A DNA stretch of 64,000 nt, taken from positions 310,001-374,000 of the forward strand of contig CAWIHZ010000017.1 in the NCBI GenBank assembly GCA_963835955.1. The letters are read 5' to 3'. The translations under genes and the position numbers were made by a program. The notes beneath the pieces are model-generated. The model was not told the origin of the DNA. It worked only from the letters and a program-made list of their open reading frames with translations, and ran no database searches. Source of the stretch: Roseiarcus sp963835955. GTDB taxonomy: Bacteria; Pseudomonadota; Alphaproteobacteria; Rhizobiales; Beijerinckiaceae. Each line of letters opens with the position of its first letter. Position 1 is the first letter of the stretch. Positions 44,649 to 51,765 of this stretch are shown in pieces.

Positions 44649-45113
44649 CTAGAGCGCGCCGCGCCCCGCGCTTTGCCCCAGCATCCAAAGCACAAGCAGC
44701 GCATAGGCGGTAACGATCGCCACGCGAAGCCAATGGGAGGTCAGCAGCAGTCGATAGCGTTCAGGCGACAATGCGCCGTTCGGCCCTTCCAGACGGGCCA
44801 TCAAGGGACCCCACCATATCGCCGTGCCGAGAAGGAGCGCCATCTGAAGGGCGAAAGCGCACCACGCGGCCCATGCGGGAACGCCCGGCGCCCGCTGCCA
44901 CAGCATCAATGCCGAGCCCGCGATCAAGAGCGCGGCGGGCGCGAGAATGACGCCCCAAATGCCGCGCCACCACGCTCGATGATAGGCGCCGAACTCGCGC
45001 TCGCCGACGTAGGCCCAAAGCGGATAGCTGGACAGCTGGACCAGCCACACCTGTCCGACGCCGTAAAAGCCGAGCGCCGACAGACCAATCAGCAGCCATT
45101 GACCCTTGTTCAT
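44649..45113 (-). CDS. DUF1772-like four-helix membrane protein
   Basis: 154 residues with hydrophobic spans at about 6-22, 50-72, 80-102 and 128-148. The N-terminal QVWLVQLSSYPLWAYVGEREF resembles small DUF1772-like membrane proteins. Its start overlaps the MarR gene stop by 4 nt, so it is the second gene of a MarR-controlled pair and probably the target. No enzyme motif is seen. Confidence 0.75.
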   Translation of the reverse strand: MNKGQWLLIGLSALGFYGVGQVWLVQLSSYPLWAYVGEREFGAYHRAWWRGIWGVILAPAALLIAGSALMLWQRAPGVPAWAAWCAFALQMALLLGTAIWWGPLMARLEGPNGALSPERYRLLLTSHWLRVAIVTAYALLVLWMLGQSAGRGAL

Positions 45114-45613
45114 CGCCCACTCTCCTTTCTCGCCGGAACCGCGCGATTGCGATCGTCAGCCTGCGCCGTTTCTATCGCGGCGACAGCCTGCTCGAGCGTC
45201 GCCGCCAGCCGCGTCCCAAGTTCGCGCCCGAGCGAAGCCAGGCCCGCCTCGTAATCGGCCGACCGGGCCGCTTCGAGTTTGCGCAACAAGGCGCGGGCGC
45301 GCGCAGTTACGCCAATCGCCTTGCGACGGCGATCGATCGGGTTCTCGGTTCGATCGAGCAGACCCTGCTGAACGAGGCGGTCGATCATCTGGCTGAGGGC
45401 CGCGGTCGACACATTCGCGCCGTCGGCGAGATCGGAGAGCGACGGCGATCCCAAAGTCTCGACCCGGCTGATCAGCACGACCTGGGGAAGCGTGACATTG
45501 GCGTTGCTGATGAGCTTGAACACCGATCCGGAGCGGTGCGACGCGAGATCGACGAGACGGCGCAGCGCGTCTCCGGCTCGGTCCGGACTGGTTCTGGCGC
45601 GATCGCGCGGCAA
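45110..45613 (-). CDS. MarR-family regulator
   Basis: 167 residues. Winged helix at about 40-115: NVTLPQVVLISRVETLGSPS, SDLADGANVSTAALSQMIDRL, DRTENPIDRRRKAIGVTARA with the RxxxR-type wing. It overlaps the membrane protein gene as a coupled pair. A short palindrome lies 25 nt upstream (45638-45651), suggesting autorepression. Confidence 0.9.
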   Translation of the reverse strand: MPRDRARTSPDRAGDALRRLVDLASHRSGSVFKLISNANVTLPQVVLISRVETLGSPSLSDLADGANVSTAALSQMIDRLVQQGLLDRTENPIDRRRKAIGVTARARALLRKLEAARSADYEAGLASLGRELGTRLAATLEQAVAAIETAQADDRNRAVPARKESGR

Positions 45614-45637
45614 TCGACGGCCTCTTCGGAAGTTCGT

Positions 45638-45651
45638 TTAATGTATATTAA
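45638..45651. promoter_or_regulatory. candidate MarR operator
   Basis: TTAAT-GTAT-ATTAA, an inverted repeat with 5-bp arms in an AT-rich stretch (45637-45660) of otherwise GC-rich DNA. It is 25 nt before the MarR gene. A similar arm-4-nt-arm layout (ATAAG-TCAG-CTTAT) precedes the other MarR gene at 13477. Inferred. Confidence 0.5.
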
Positions 45652-45954
45652 TATTTAAGTTACCCTCGTCAATGGCCGCTCTGATGCGTTGGCCCATATT
45701 TCGAGCCGCCGCTGCGCGATCCCTCAGGATGAGACCATCTTTGCCCAATCTCAGGTGAATTCCTCATCCCGACGAGCGGTCGCCAGGCCGCGTCGCGGAG
45801 GAAGAGGAATTCGGACCACGGACTCGGGAAGGAGAGCGCTTGAACCGGAAATCGTACGTTCCTCGAGGGGGCGCATTGCGCCTCTCCGCACCGAATTGTA
45901 CCAACAACGGGCGCCTGAAATTCGAGTCCGCGCCGTGCGTCGAAGGAGCAGACG
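45652..45954. other. intergenic region
   Basis: Roughly 300 bp between the MarR gene and the MaoC gene, which are divergent. No gene is supported. It ends with the GAAGGAG ribosome-binding site of the MaoC gene. Confidence 0.45.
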
Positions 45955-46398
45955 ATGATCGAATGGTTCGATGACCTCGTTGTCGGCATGCGCTTTACAA
46001 GCCCCGAGAAACGCGTCACGCGAGAAGAAATCAAGCGGTTCGCGGCGGAATTCGATCCCCAACCTTTCCATCTCGACGAAGCCGCCGCCGAGCGGTCGAC
46101 GTTCAAAGGCCTTGCCGCCTCGGGCTGGCACACCGCGGCGATCGCAATGGGACTGTCCGTCGAAACGCGGCCGTTCGGGCCGCACCCGCTTCTCGGGCTT
46201 GGCGTCGACGAACTGCGGTGGCTTGCCCCGGTGCGCCCGGATGACGTGCTGCATCTTGAAGGTGAGGTCGTCGAAGTCACGCCGTCGCGGTCAAAGCCAC
46301 AAGGGATCGCGAAGATCAAGTGGACGGCGTTCAACCAGCGCGGCGAGCCGGTTTACACCTTCACGCCGATCGGGATCGTACCGCGCCGCCCTGTTTGA
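45955..46398 (+). CDS. MaoC-like (R)-hydratase/dehydratase
   Basis: 147 residues from ATG 45955 with GAAGGAG before it. Single hot-dog domain of the MaoC group: EEIKRFAAEFDPQPFHLDEA with the hydratase Asp-His pair (D-x4-H), FKGLAASGWHTAAIAMGLS, and GVDELRWLAPVRPDDVLHLE. It likely hydrates an enoyl-thioester. It stands alone, and its stop falls 10 bp before the end of a decayed gene on the other strand. Confidence 0.9.
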   Translation: MIEWFDDLVVGMRFTSPEKRVTREEIKRFAAEFDPQPFHLDEAAAERSTFKGLAASGWHTAAIAMGLSVETRPFGPHPLLGLGVDELRWLAPVRPDDVLHLEGEVVEVTPSRSKPQGIAKIKWTAFNQRGEPVYTFTPIGIVPRRPV

Positions 46399-46407
46399 TC
46401 GGCGCGC

Positions 46408-46734
46408 GATCTTCCCATCGCGCAGCGCCTGGGGCCGGGCGTCGGCGGAAAGCGGGACCGGCTCAACTCCGGTCGGATCGCCAAGAATGGCGGCGGAGTT
46501 GGCGCGGCAGAAATCGATGTCGAAACCTGTCCACGCCCCGCGCCGGTCGAGGAGCGAGAATCCCGGCAATCCCTCGTTGACCCCGCAAGTCAAGGCGCCC
46601 CGGGCCTTGACCTGCGTCAAAGTCGGCGAGGCGCCATAGGCTGCGGTCGCCGCAGTCAACGCCCCGACAAGCGCCGACAAGACCCGTCGAACAGCTGTTC
46701 GGCCCAGCGTCTCTTTGTCGCGCCGGTGATCCAT
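46408..46734 (-). pseudogene. 5' fragment of an amino-acid ABC transporter binding protein (AapJ-like)
   Basis: From Met at 46734 the frame gives a signal peptide (RRVLSALVGALTAATAAYGA) and then the mature start LTQVKARGALTCGVNEGLPG, FSLLDRRGAWTGFDIDFCRA and PVPLSADARPQALRDGKI. This is the AapJ/general L-amino-acid binding protein pattern (QGLPGFS, DFCRA, KDRF.AL..G.ID). Similarity stops after about 109 of roughly 340 residues, exactly where the convergent MaoC gene ends. The frame continues into that gene as nonsense. The rest of the transporter is gone, so it is a deletion relic. Confidence 0.7.
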
Positions 46735-47011
46735 GCCTAGGCTCGCCTTGACCCTTTGCGACGACAATAGATTGGCGGGAAGTTCGAGTGACCGGCAGTG
46801 CTCATTTTGAGCGCGTCTTGGGTTCAGCGCGCGGTCGCGCGGGACTGGCTCAGGAAACTCGGGCGACGGCAAGGACAATGGTCGAAACGGCTTGCTTGTC
46901 GAAACGGCGCGCTGGCGGGCAGTTCGTGAAAATGCTGGGCTGCGCCCCCTCCAGAGCAGTCAGTTCGCCCGCGCCAATCTGCGCCACAGCGGCATCGTCG
47001 CCTGACGCCCG

Positions 47012-47611
47012 ATGAGCGACGCGGCGCTAGAAATCGTGCCGCGTCGTGATCGCGCGATCCTTGTCGCGGCGCTCGTTTTGCTCACGCTTGTGGCCTGGGC
47101 GTATCTGTGGGGCCTCGCCGACGATATGGCCATGGGCGGGATGGACATGACCGGCTTCCGGATGGTCCCGGCGGGCATAGGCATGATGATGCCGGCGACG
47201 GCGCCGTGGCGGCCGGTCGAGTTCGTTTTCGTCTTCGCCATGTGGATCGTGATGACGATCGGCATGATAACCCCGACGGCCGCGCCGATGACGCTGCTTT
47301 ATGCGCGGGTCGGCCGGCGGACGGCGAACCAGAACAGGCCTTTTCCCGCCGCTATGTGGTTTTTGGGCGGCTATTTGCTCGCATGGACCGTATTCTCTTT
47401 CGCCGCCACCCTGACGCAGTGGGGGCTCGACCGGGCGACGCTGCTGACGCCGATGATGGAAAGCGCGAGCCGAATTCTCGGCGGCTGCGTGTTGATCGCG
47501 GCCGGACTCCATCAGTGGACGCCGTTGAAGGGCGGGTTCCTGCGGCAATGGCAGGCGCTGCTGATGTTCATCCAGCGCCGCGACGGCATTGCGTCAGGCT
47601 CAGTCGCTTGA
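47012..47611 (+). CDS. DUF2182 metal-binding-type membrane protein, apparently C-truncated
   Basis: 199 residues. DUF2182 features: MAMGGMDMTGFRM, a Met-rich helix WIVMTIGMITPTAAPMTLLY, FLGGYLLAWTVFSF and ILGGCVLIAAGLHQWTPLKG. In intact relatives the next segment holds a CLxHC-like Cys pair and two more helices with a CCW motif. Here it reads FLRQWQALLMF and stops soon after. The protein lacks the last helices and the cysteines, so it is probably a frameshifted or decayed copy. No partner gene is adjacent. Confidence 0.7.
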   Translation: MSDAALEIVPRRDRAILVAALVLLTLVAWAYLWGLADDMAMGGMDMTGFRMVPAGIGMMMPATAPWRPVEFVFVFAMWIVMTIGMITPTAAPMTLLYARVGRRTANQNRPFPAAMWFLGGYLLAWTVFSFAATLTQWGLDRATLLTPMMESASRILGGCVLIAAGLHQWTPLKGGFLRQWQALLMFIQRRDGIASGSVA

Positions 47612-47620
47612 AGATTCCGC

Positions 47621-47655
47621 TTGCAACAGGCGCGCTGATAGTTCATATATGAACT
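47621..47655 (+). promoter_or_regulatory. promoter with perfect 16-bp palindrome for the beta-oxidation operon
   Basis: AGTTCATATATGAACT at 47640-47655 is a perfect palindrome, 69 bp before the acyl-CoA dehydrogenase ATG. TTGCAA at 47621-47626, a 17-nt spacer and CATATA at 47644-47649 make a candidate promoter whose -10 box is inside the palindrome. This is the geometry of a repressor site, as for TetR/FadR- or MarR-type regulators of fatty-acid operons. The regulator is not in this window's neighbourhood. Confidence 0.7.
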
Positions 47656-47724
47656 TTCCTGCCGCCGGTTCCAGCGGGAGCAGGCGCTTTTGGGCGGGAT
47701 ATTCGAGACATTTCGGAGCGGACA

Positions 47725-49515
47725 ATGCCGACATTCAAGGCGCCGGTCAGCGACACCGTTTTCCTGCTGAGCGACGTTTTCGACTACGCCAAATATGCGA
47801 ACGCTCCGGGTTTCTCCGATGCGCCGCTCGACGTGGTCGAGGCGGTGCTGACCGAAGGCGCAAAGTTCGTCGAGGAGGTCGTTCAGCCGCTCAACCGCAT
47901 CGGCGACATCGAAGGCTGCACCCGCCACGACGACGGCAGCGTGACGACGCCGAAAGGCTTCAAGGACGCCTATAAGGGGCTGGTCCGGGGCGGCTGGGTC
48001 GGGCTGGCGGGCGACCCGGCCTATGGCGGCCAGGGACTGCCGGCGTTTCTCGCGGTTCTGTTCAGCGAATACGAATATTCCGCCAACGTCGCGTTCTCGA
48101 TGTATCCGGGGCTGACCAACGGCGCCGTGGCCGCCCTGATGGTTCACGCGAGCAAGGAGCTGAAATCTCTTTATCTGCCGAAGATGACCACCGGCGAATG
48201 GACCGGCACGATGGACCTGACCGAGCCCCATTGCGGGACCGATCTCGGCCTGATCAAGACCCGCGCGGTTCCCCAGGCCGACGGCTCCTACGCCGTCACC
48301 GGGCAGAAGATCTTCATCTCCTCCGGCGAGCACGACCTGGCCGACAATATCGTCCATCTGGCGCTCGCCCGGATCGAAGGGGCGCCGGCCGGCGTCAAGG
48401 GAATTTCCCTTTTCCTGGTGCCGAAATTCTTACCCGGCGCCGATGGCGGGCCCGGCGCCCGCAACGGCGTCGTCTGCGGCTCGATCGAGCACAAGATGGG
48501 CATTCACGGCAACGCGACCGCGCTCCTCAACTATGACGGCGCCAAGGGCTGGCTGGTCGGCGAGCCGCATCGGGGTCTCCACGCGATGTTCGTGATGATG
48601 AACGGCGCGCGGCTCGGCGTCGCGGTTCAGGGCCTGGCGGTTTCCGAGGTCGCCTATCAGAACGCCGCCGCCTACGCCAAGGACCGGCGCCAGGGCCGCT
48701 CGCTGAAAGGACCGGCGGAGCCCGACAAGCCGGCGGACCTGCTGCTGGTCCATCCCGACGTGCGCCGGATGCTGCTTGAAATCCGCGCCTTCAACGAAGC
48801 CGCGCGCGCGCTGATGATTTGGGTCGCCTTGGCGCAAGACGAGAGCCGTCATGCGCCAGACGCCAAGGCCCGGCAGGCGGCGGAAGACCGCCTCGGCCTG
48901 ATGACGCCGGTCATCAAGGGCGTCTTCACCGATTACGGATTCGCCAACGCCGTCAAGGCGCAGCAGGTGCTCGGCGGCCACGGCTACATCGCCGAATGGG
49001 GGATGGAGCAGTTCGTCCGCGACGCGCGCATCGCCATGATCTACGAAGGCGCCAACGGCGTGCAGGCGCTTGACCTGGTGGCGCGCAAATTGCCCAAGGA
49101 CGGCAGCCGCGCGCTGATGTCGTTCCTGGGAGAGGCGTCGCAATTCGTCGAAGAGGCCAAGGCCGACGCGGCGCTGGCGCCTTATCTGACTGGGCTGCAA
49201 GCTTCACTCGGCCATCTGCAGCAGGCGAGCCTGTGGCTCTCGCGCAATGCGATCGCCGATCCGGAGAACGCCGGCGCGGCCTCGACCGACTACATGCATC
49301 TTTTCGGGCTGACCGCGCTCGCCTATATGTGGGCGCGGATCGTCAAGGCGGTGCTGACCCGCCAGGCCCGAGGCCAGAGCAATCCGGCGCTCGACGCCAA
49401 ATTGACCCTCGCCAAGTTCTTCAGCGAGCGTATGCTGCCGGAAACGGAGGCGCAGCTGGCGCGGATCAGCGCCGGCGCCGCGTCCTTGATGGCGTTGCCG
49501 GCGGAGGCGTTTTGA
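47725..49515 (+). CDS. acyl-CoA dehydrogenase (long form)
   Basis: 596 residues, the long type with a C-terminal extension found in many proteobacteria. It oxidises acyl-CoA to trans-2-enoyl-CoA with FAD, passing electrons to ETF. Motifs: GGWVGLAGDPAYGGQGLPAF, GTMDLTEPHCGTDLGLIKTR, QKIFISSGEHDL, and MIYEGANGVQALDLVARKLP with the catalytic Glu and the QALDL signature. First gene of an operon with GFA, thiolase, cupin and FadB-like genes. Confidence 0.93.
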   Translation: MPTFKAPVSDTVFLLSDVFDYAKYANAPGFSDAPLDVVEAVLTEGAKFVEEVVQPLNRIGDIEGCTRHDDGSVTTPKGFKDAYKGLVRGGWVGLAGDPAYGGQGLPAFLAVLFSEYEYSANVAFSMYPGLTNGAVAALMVHASKELKSLYLPKMTTGEWTGTMDLTEPHCGTDLGLIKTRAVPQADGSYAVTGQKIFISSGEHDLADNIVHLALARIEGAPAGVKGISLFLVPKFLPGADGGPGARNGVVCGSIEHKMGIHGNATALLNYDGAKGWLVGEPHRGLHAMFVMMNGARLGVAVQGLAVSEVAYQNAAAYAKDRRQGRSLKGPAEPDKPADLLLVHPDVRRMLLEIRAFNEAARALMIWVALAQDESRHAPDAKARQAAEDRLGLMTPVIKGVFTDYGFANAVKAQQVLGGHGYIAEWGMEQFVRDARIAMIYEGANGVQALDLVARKLPKDGSRALMSFLGEASQFVEEAKADAALAPYLTGLQASLGHLQQASLWLSRNAIADPENAGAASTDYMHLFGLTALAYMWARIVKAVLTRQARGQSNPALDAKLTLAKFFSERMLPETEAQLARISAGAASLMALPAEAF

Positions 49516-49549
49516 CGGGCGCAGGCGAGTTGAAGGGAGGTTTCGGGCG

Positions 49550-50017
49550 ATGGGCGCGAGCGAGGCGCGGGCGGGCTTGACCGGCGGCTGCCAGTGCGGC
49601 GCGGTGCTCTATCGACTGGAGGCCGAGCCGAGCGGCCCGAATGTCTGCCATTGCCGCATGTGCCAGAAGGCCGGCGGCGGACCGTTCATGGCGTTTGCGG
49701 GCGTGCCGGTCGATCGACTGGTCTGGACAAGTGGCGTGCCGAAGATATTCGCCAGTTCGGCGATCGCGGAACGCGGCTTCTGCGCCGAATGCGGCACGCC
49801 GCTGACCTACCGGATCATCGAGCGCGACCGCGTGTCGGTGACGATTGGCAGTCTCGACCAACCCGCGGCCGTCGCGCCGGAGATGCAGTACGGCGTCGAA
49901 TCGAGGCTTCCCTGGCTCGATCGCGTGCCCGCCTTGCCGGCGCGAAACATCAGCGACTTTCTGAAGCTCGAGCCGATGGCGCTCGGCAGCCGCCAGCACC
50001 CCGATTTCGACACCTGA
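49550..50017 (+). CDS. GFA-family zinc-ribbon protein
   Basis: 155 residues. Glutathione-dependent formaldehyde-activating enzyme (GFA) family: LTGGCQCGAVLYRLE, NVCHCRMCQKAGGGPFMAF, ERGFCAECGTPLTYR supply the expected Cys ligands for two zinc sites. GFA proteins can trap S-hydroxymethylglutathione, but most members have no proven role. It sits inside a fatty-acid operon, 34 nt after the dehydrogenase gene. Confidence 0.88.
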   Translation: MGASEARAGLTGGCQCGAVLYRLEAEPSGPNVCHCRMCQKAGGGPFMAFAGVPVDRLVWTSGVPKIFASSAIAERGFCAECGTPLTYRIIERDRVSVTIGSLDQPAAVAPEMQYGVESRLPWLDRVPALPARNISDFLKLEPMALGSRQHPDFDT

Positions 50018-50054
50018 ACGCGAACGGCGGCGTGACGCCGCATGGAGATCAAGC

Positions 50055-51263
50055 ATGGCCGACGCCTTCATTTACGATCACGTGCGCACGCCGCGCGGAC
50101 GCGGCAAGCCGGACGGCTCGCTGCACACCGCGACTACGCTGCATCTGGCGGCGACGGCGCTGAAAGCGATCAAGGATCGCAATCATCTCGACCCCAGTCA
50201 GGTCGACGATGTCGTGATGGGCTGCGTCGATCCGGTCGGCGAGGCGGGGGGCGACATCGCGCGCATGGGCGCGCTCGCCGCCGGCTACGGCAATTCGGTG
50301 CCGGGCGTGCAGATCAACCGGTTTTGCGCCTCGGGCCTCGACTCGGTCAATTTCGCCGCCGCGCAGGTGATGAGCGGCCAACATGGCATGACGATCGGCG
50401 GCGGCGTCGAATCGATGAGCCGGGTCGGCATCGGCGCTTCCGGCGGCGCGTGGCCGGCCGATCCGTCGCTGGCGATTCCAGCCTACTTCATGCCGCAGGG
50501 CGTATCGGCGGACCTCATGGCCACGAAATACGGCTTCTCCCGCGACGACGTCGACGCCTACGCGGTCGAATTGCAGAAACGCGCCGCCGCGGCCTGGCAG
50601 GCCGGCCGTTTCAAGAACTCGATCGCCCCGGTCAACGACGTCAACGGTCTGCCGCTGCTCGATCACGACGAGCACATGCGCCCGACGACCGACATGCAGT
50701 CGCTCGCTTCGCTCAAGCCCTCGTTCGTGATCCCCGGCGAGCAGGGCGGCTTCGACGCGGTGGCGCTGCAGGCCCATCCGGAGGTCGAGCGCATCATCCA
50801 CGTCCATCACGCCGGCAATTCGTCCGGCATCGTCGACGGCGCCGCCGCGGTGCTCCTGGGTTCGCGCGAGGCCGGCGCAAAGGCCGGCCTGAGGCCGCGA
50901 GGGCGCATCCGCGCCTTCGCCAACATCGGCTCGGAGCCGGCAATCATGCTGACCGGCCCGGTCGACGTGACCAGGAAAGTGCTGGCGCGCTCCGGCATGA
51001 GGCTCGGCGACATCGACCTGTTCGAAATCAACGAAGCCTTCGCCTCGGTCGTGCTGCGCTTCATGCAGGCCTTCGACCTCGATGCGGACAAGGTGAACGT
51101 CAACGGCGGCGCGATCGCGATGGGCCATCCGCTCGGCGCGACCGGCGCGATGATTCTCGGAACCGCGCTCGACGAACTTGAGCGCACCGGCAAGGGCGCA
51201 GCCCTCATCACCCTTTGCATCGGCGGCGGCATGGGCACCGCCACCATCATCGAGCGGGTGTGA
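50055..51263 (+). CDS. fadA: acetyl-CoA C-acyltransferase (thiolase)
   Basis: 402 residues. Thiolytic cleavage of 3-ketoacyl-CoA. Catalytic residues all present: the nucleophile in INRFCASGLDSVNFAA, NGGAIAMGHPLGATGAMI with His, and TLCIGGGMGTATII with the second Cys. LDPSQVDDVVMGCVDPVGEA is a typical N-terminal block. Start follows the GFA gene by 37 nt; the cupin start overlaps its stop. Confidence 0.94.
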   Translation: MADAFIYDHVRTPRGRGKPDGSLHTATTLHLAATALKAIKDRNHLDPSQVDDVVMGCVDPVGEAGGDIARMGALAAGYGNSVPGVQINRFCASGLDSVNFAAAQVMSGQHGMTIGGGVESMSRVGIGASGGAWPADPSLAIPAYFMPQGVSADLMATKYGFSRDDVDAYAVELQKRAAAAWQAGRFKNSIAPVNDVNGLPLLDHDEHMRPTTDMQSLASLKPSFVIPGEQGGFDAVALQAHPEVERIIHVHHAGNSSGIVDGAAAVLLGSREAGAKAGLRPRGRIRAFANIGSEPAIMLTGPVDVTRKVLARSGMRLGDIDLFEINEAFASVVLRFMQAFDLDADKVNVNGGAIAMGHPLGATGAMILGTALDELERTGKGAALITLCIGGGMGTATIIERV

Positions 51264-51727
51264 CTGCTGTGCCTAAAATCGACATCGACGAACTGCCGGT
51301 GGATTCGCGCCCAGGATATCCGCCGCCGCATGACAGGCTTGTCGGCGGCTGTTCGCGCAAACGCTTGGGTCACGCCGCGGGTCTCGACCAGTTCGACGTC
51401 AATCTGGCTACCCTCGCACCGGGCTCCGCCTCGGCCCTGCGTCATTGGCACGACCTGGAAGACGAGTTCGTGTACGTGCTCGATGGCGAACTTGTTCTCA
51501 TCGAGGAGAAGGGCGAGACCGTGATCCGCAGCGGCGACGCCGCCGCCTTCAAGGCGGGCGTTGCGAATGGGCACCACCTCGTTAATCGTTCGCGCCGTAC
51601 GGCCATTTATCTCGAAATCGGCTCGCGCTGTCCGGGCGATATCGTCCAATACGTCGACGTCGATCTCGCGCTCACGGCGACAGACGCCGGCGCCAGATTT
51701 ACCCGCAAGGACGGCTCGCCTATCTGA
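51260..51727 (+). CDS. cupin-domain protein
   Basis: 155 residues from GTG 51260, overlapping the thiolase stop; GTG 51269 is possible. Single cupin_2 barrel: ALRHWHDLEDEFVYVLDGEL (HxH...E motif, metal ligands) and GDAAAFKAGVANGHHLVNRS for the second motif. It may bind a metal and a small ligand. The role in the beta-oxidation operon is unclear; perhaps an accessory isomerase or sensor. Confidence 0.85.
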   Translation: MTAVPKIDIDELPVDSRPGYPPPHDRLVGGCSRKRLGHAAGLDQFDVNLATLAPGSASALRHWHDLEDEFVYVLDGELVLIEEKGETVIRSGDAAAFKAGVANGHHLVNRSRRTAIYLEIGSRCPGDIVQYVDVDLALTATDAGARFTRKDGSPI

Positions 51728-51765
51728 TGCGCCGTTCCCATCTTGACCGACAAACGAGAGCTCCG

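Noticed and set aside
46291..46407. Continuation of the AapJ-like frame into the MaoC gene
   Set aside because: Similarity ends near 46408 and the remainder is antisense to a real gene.
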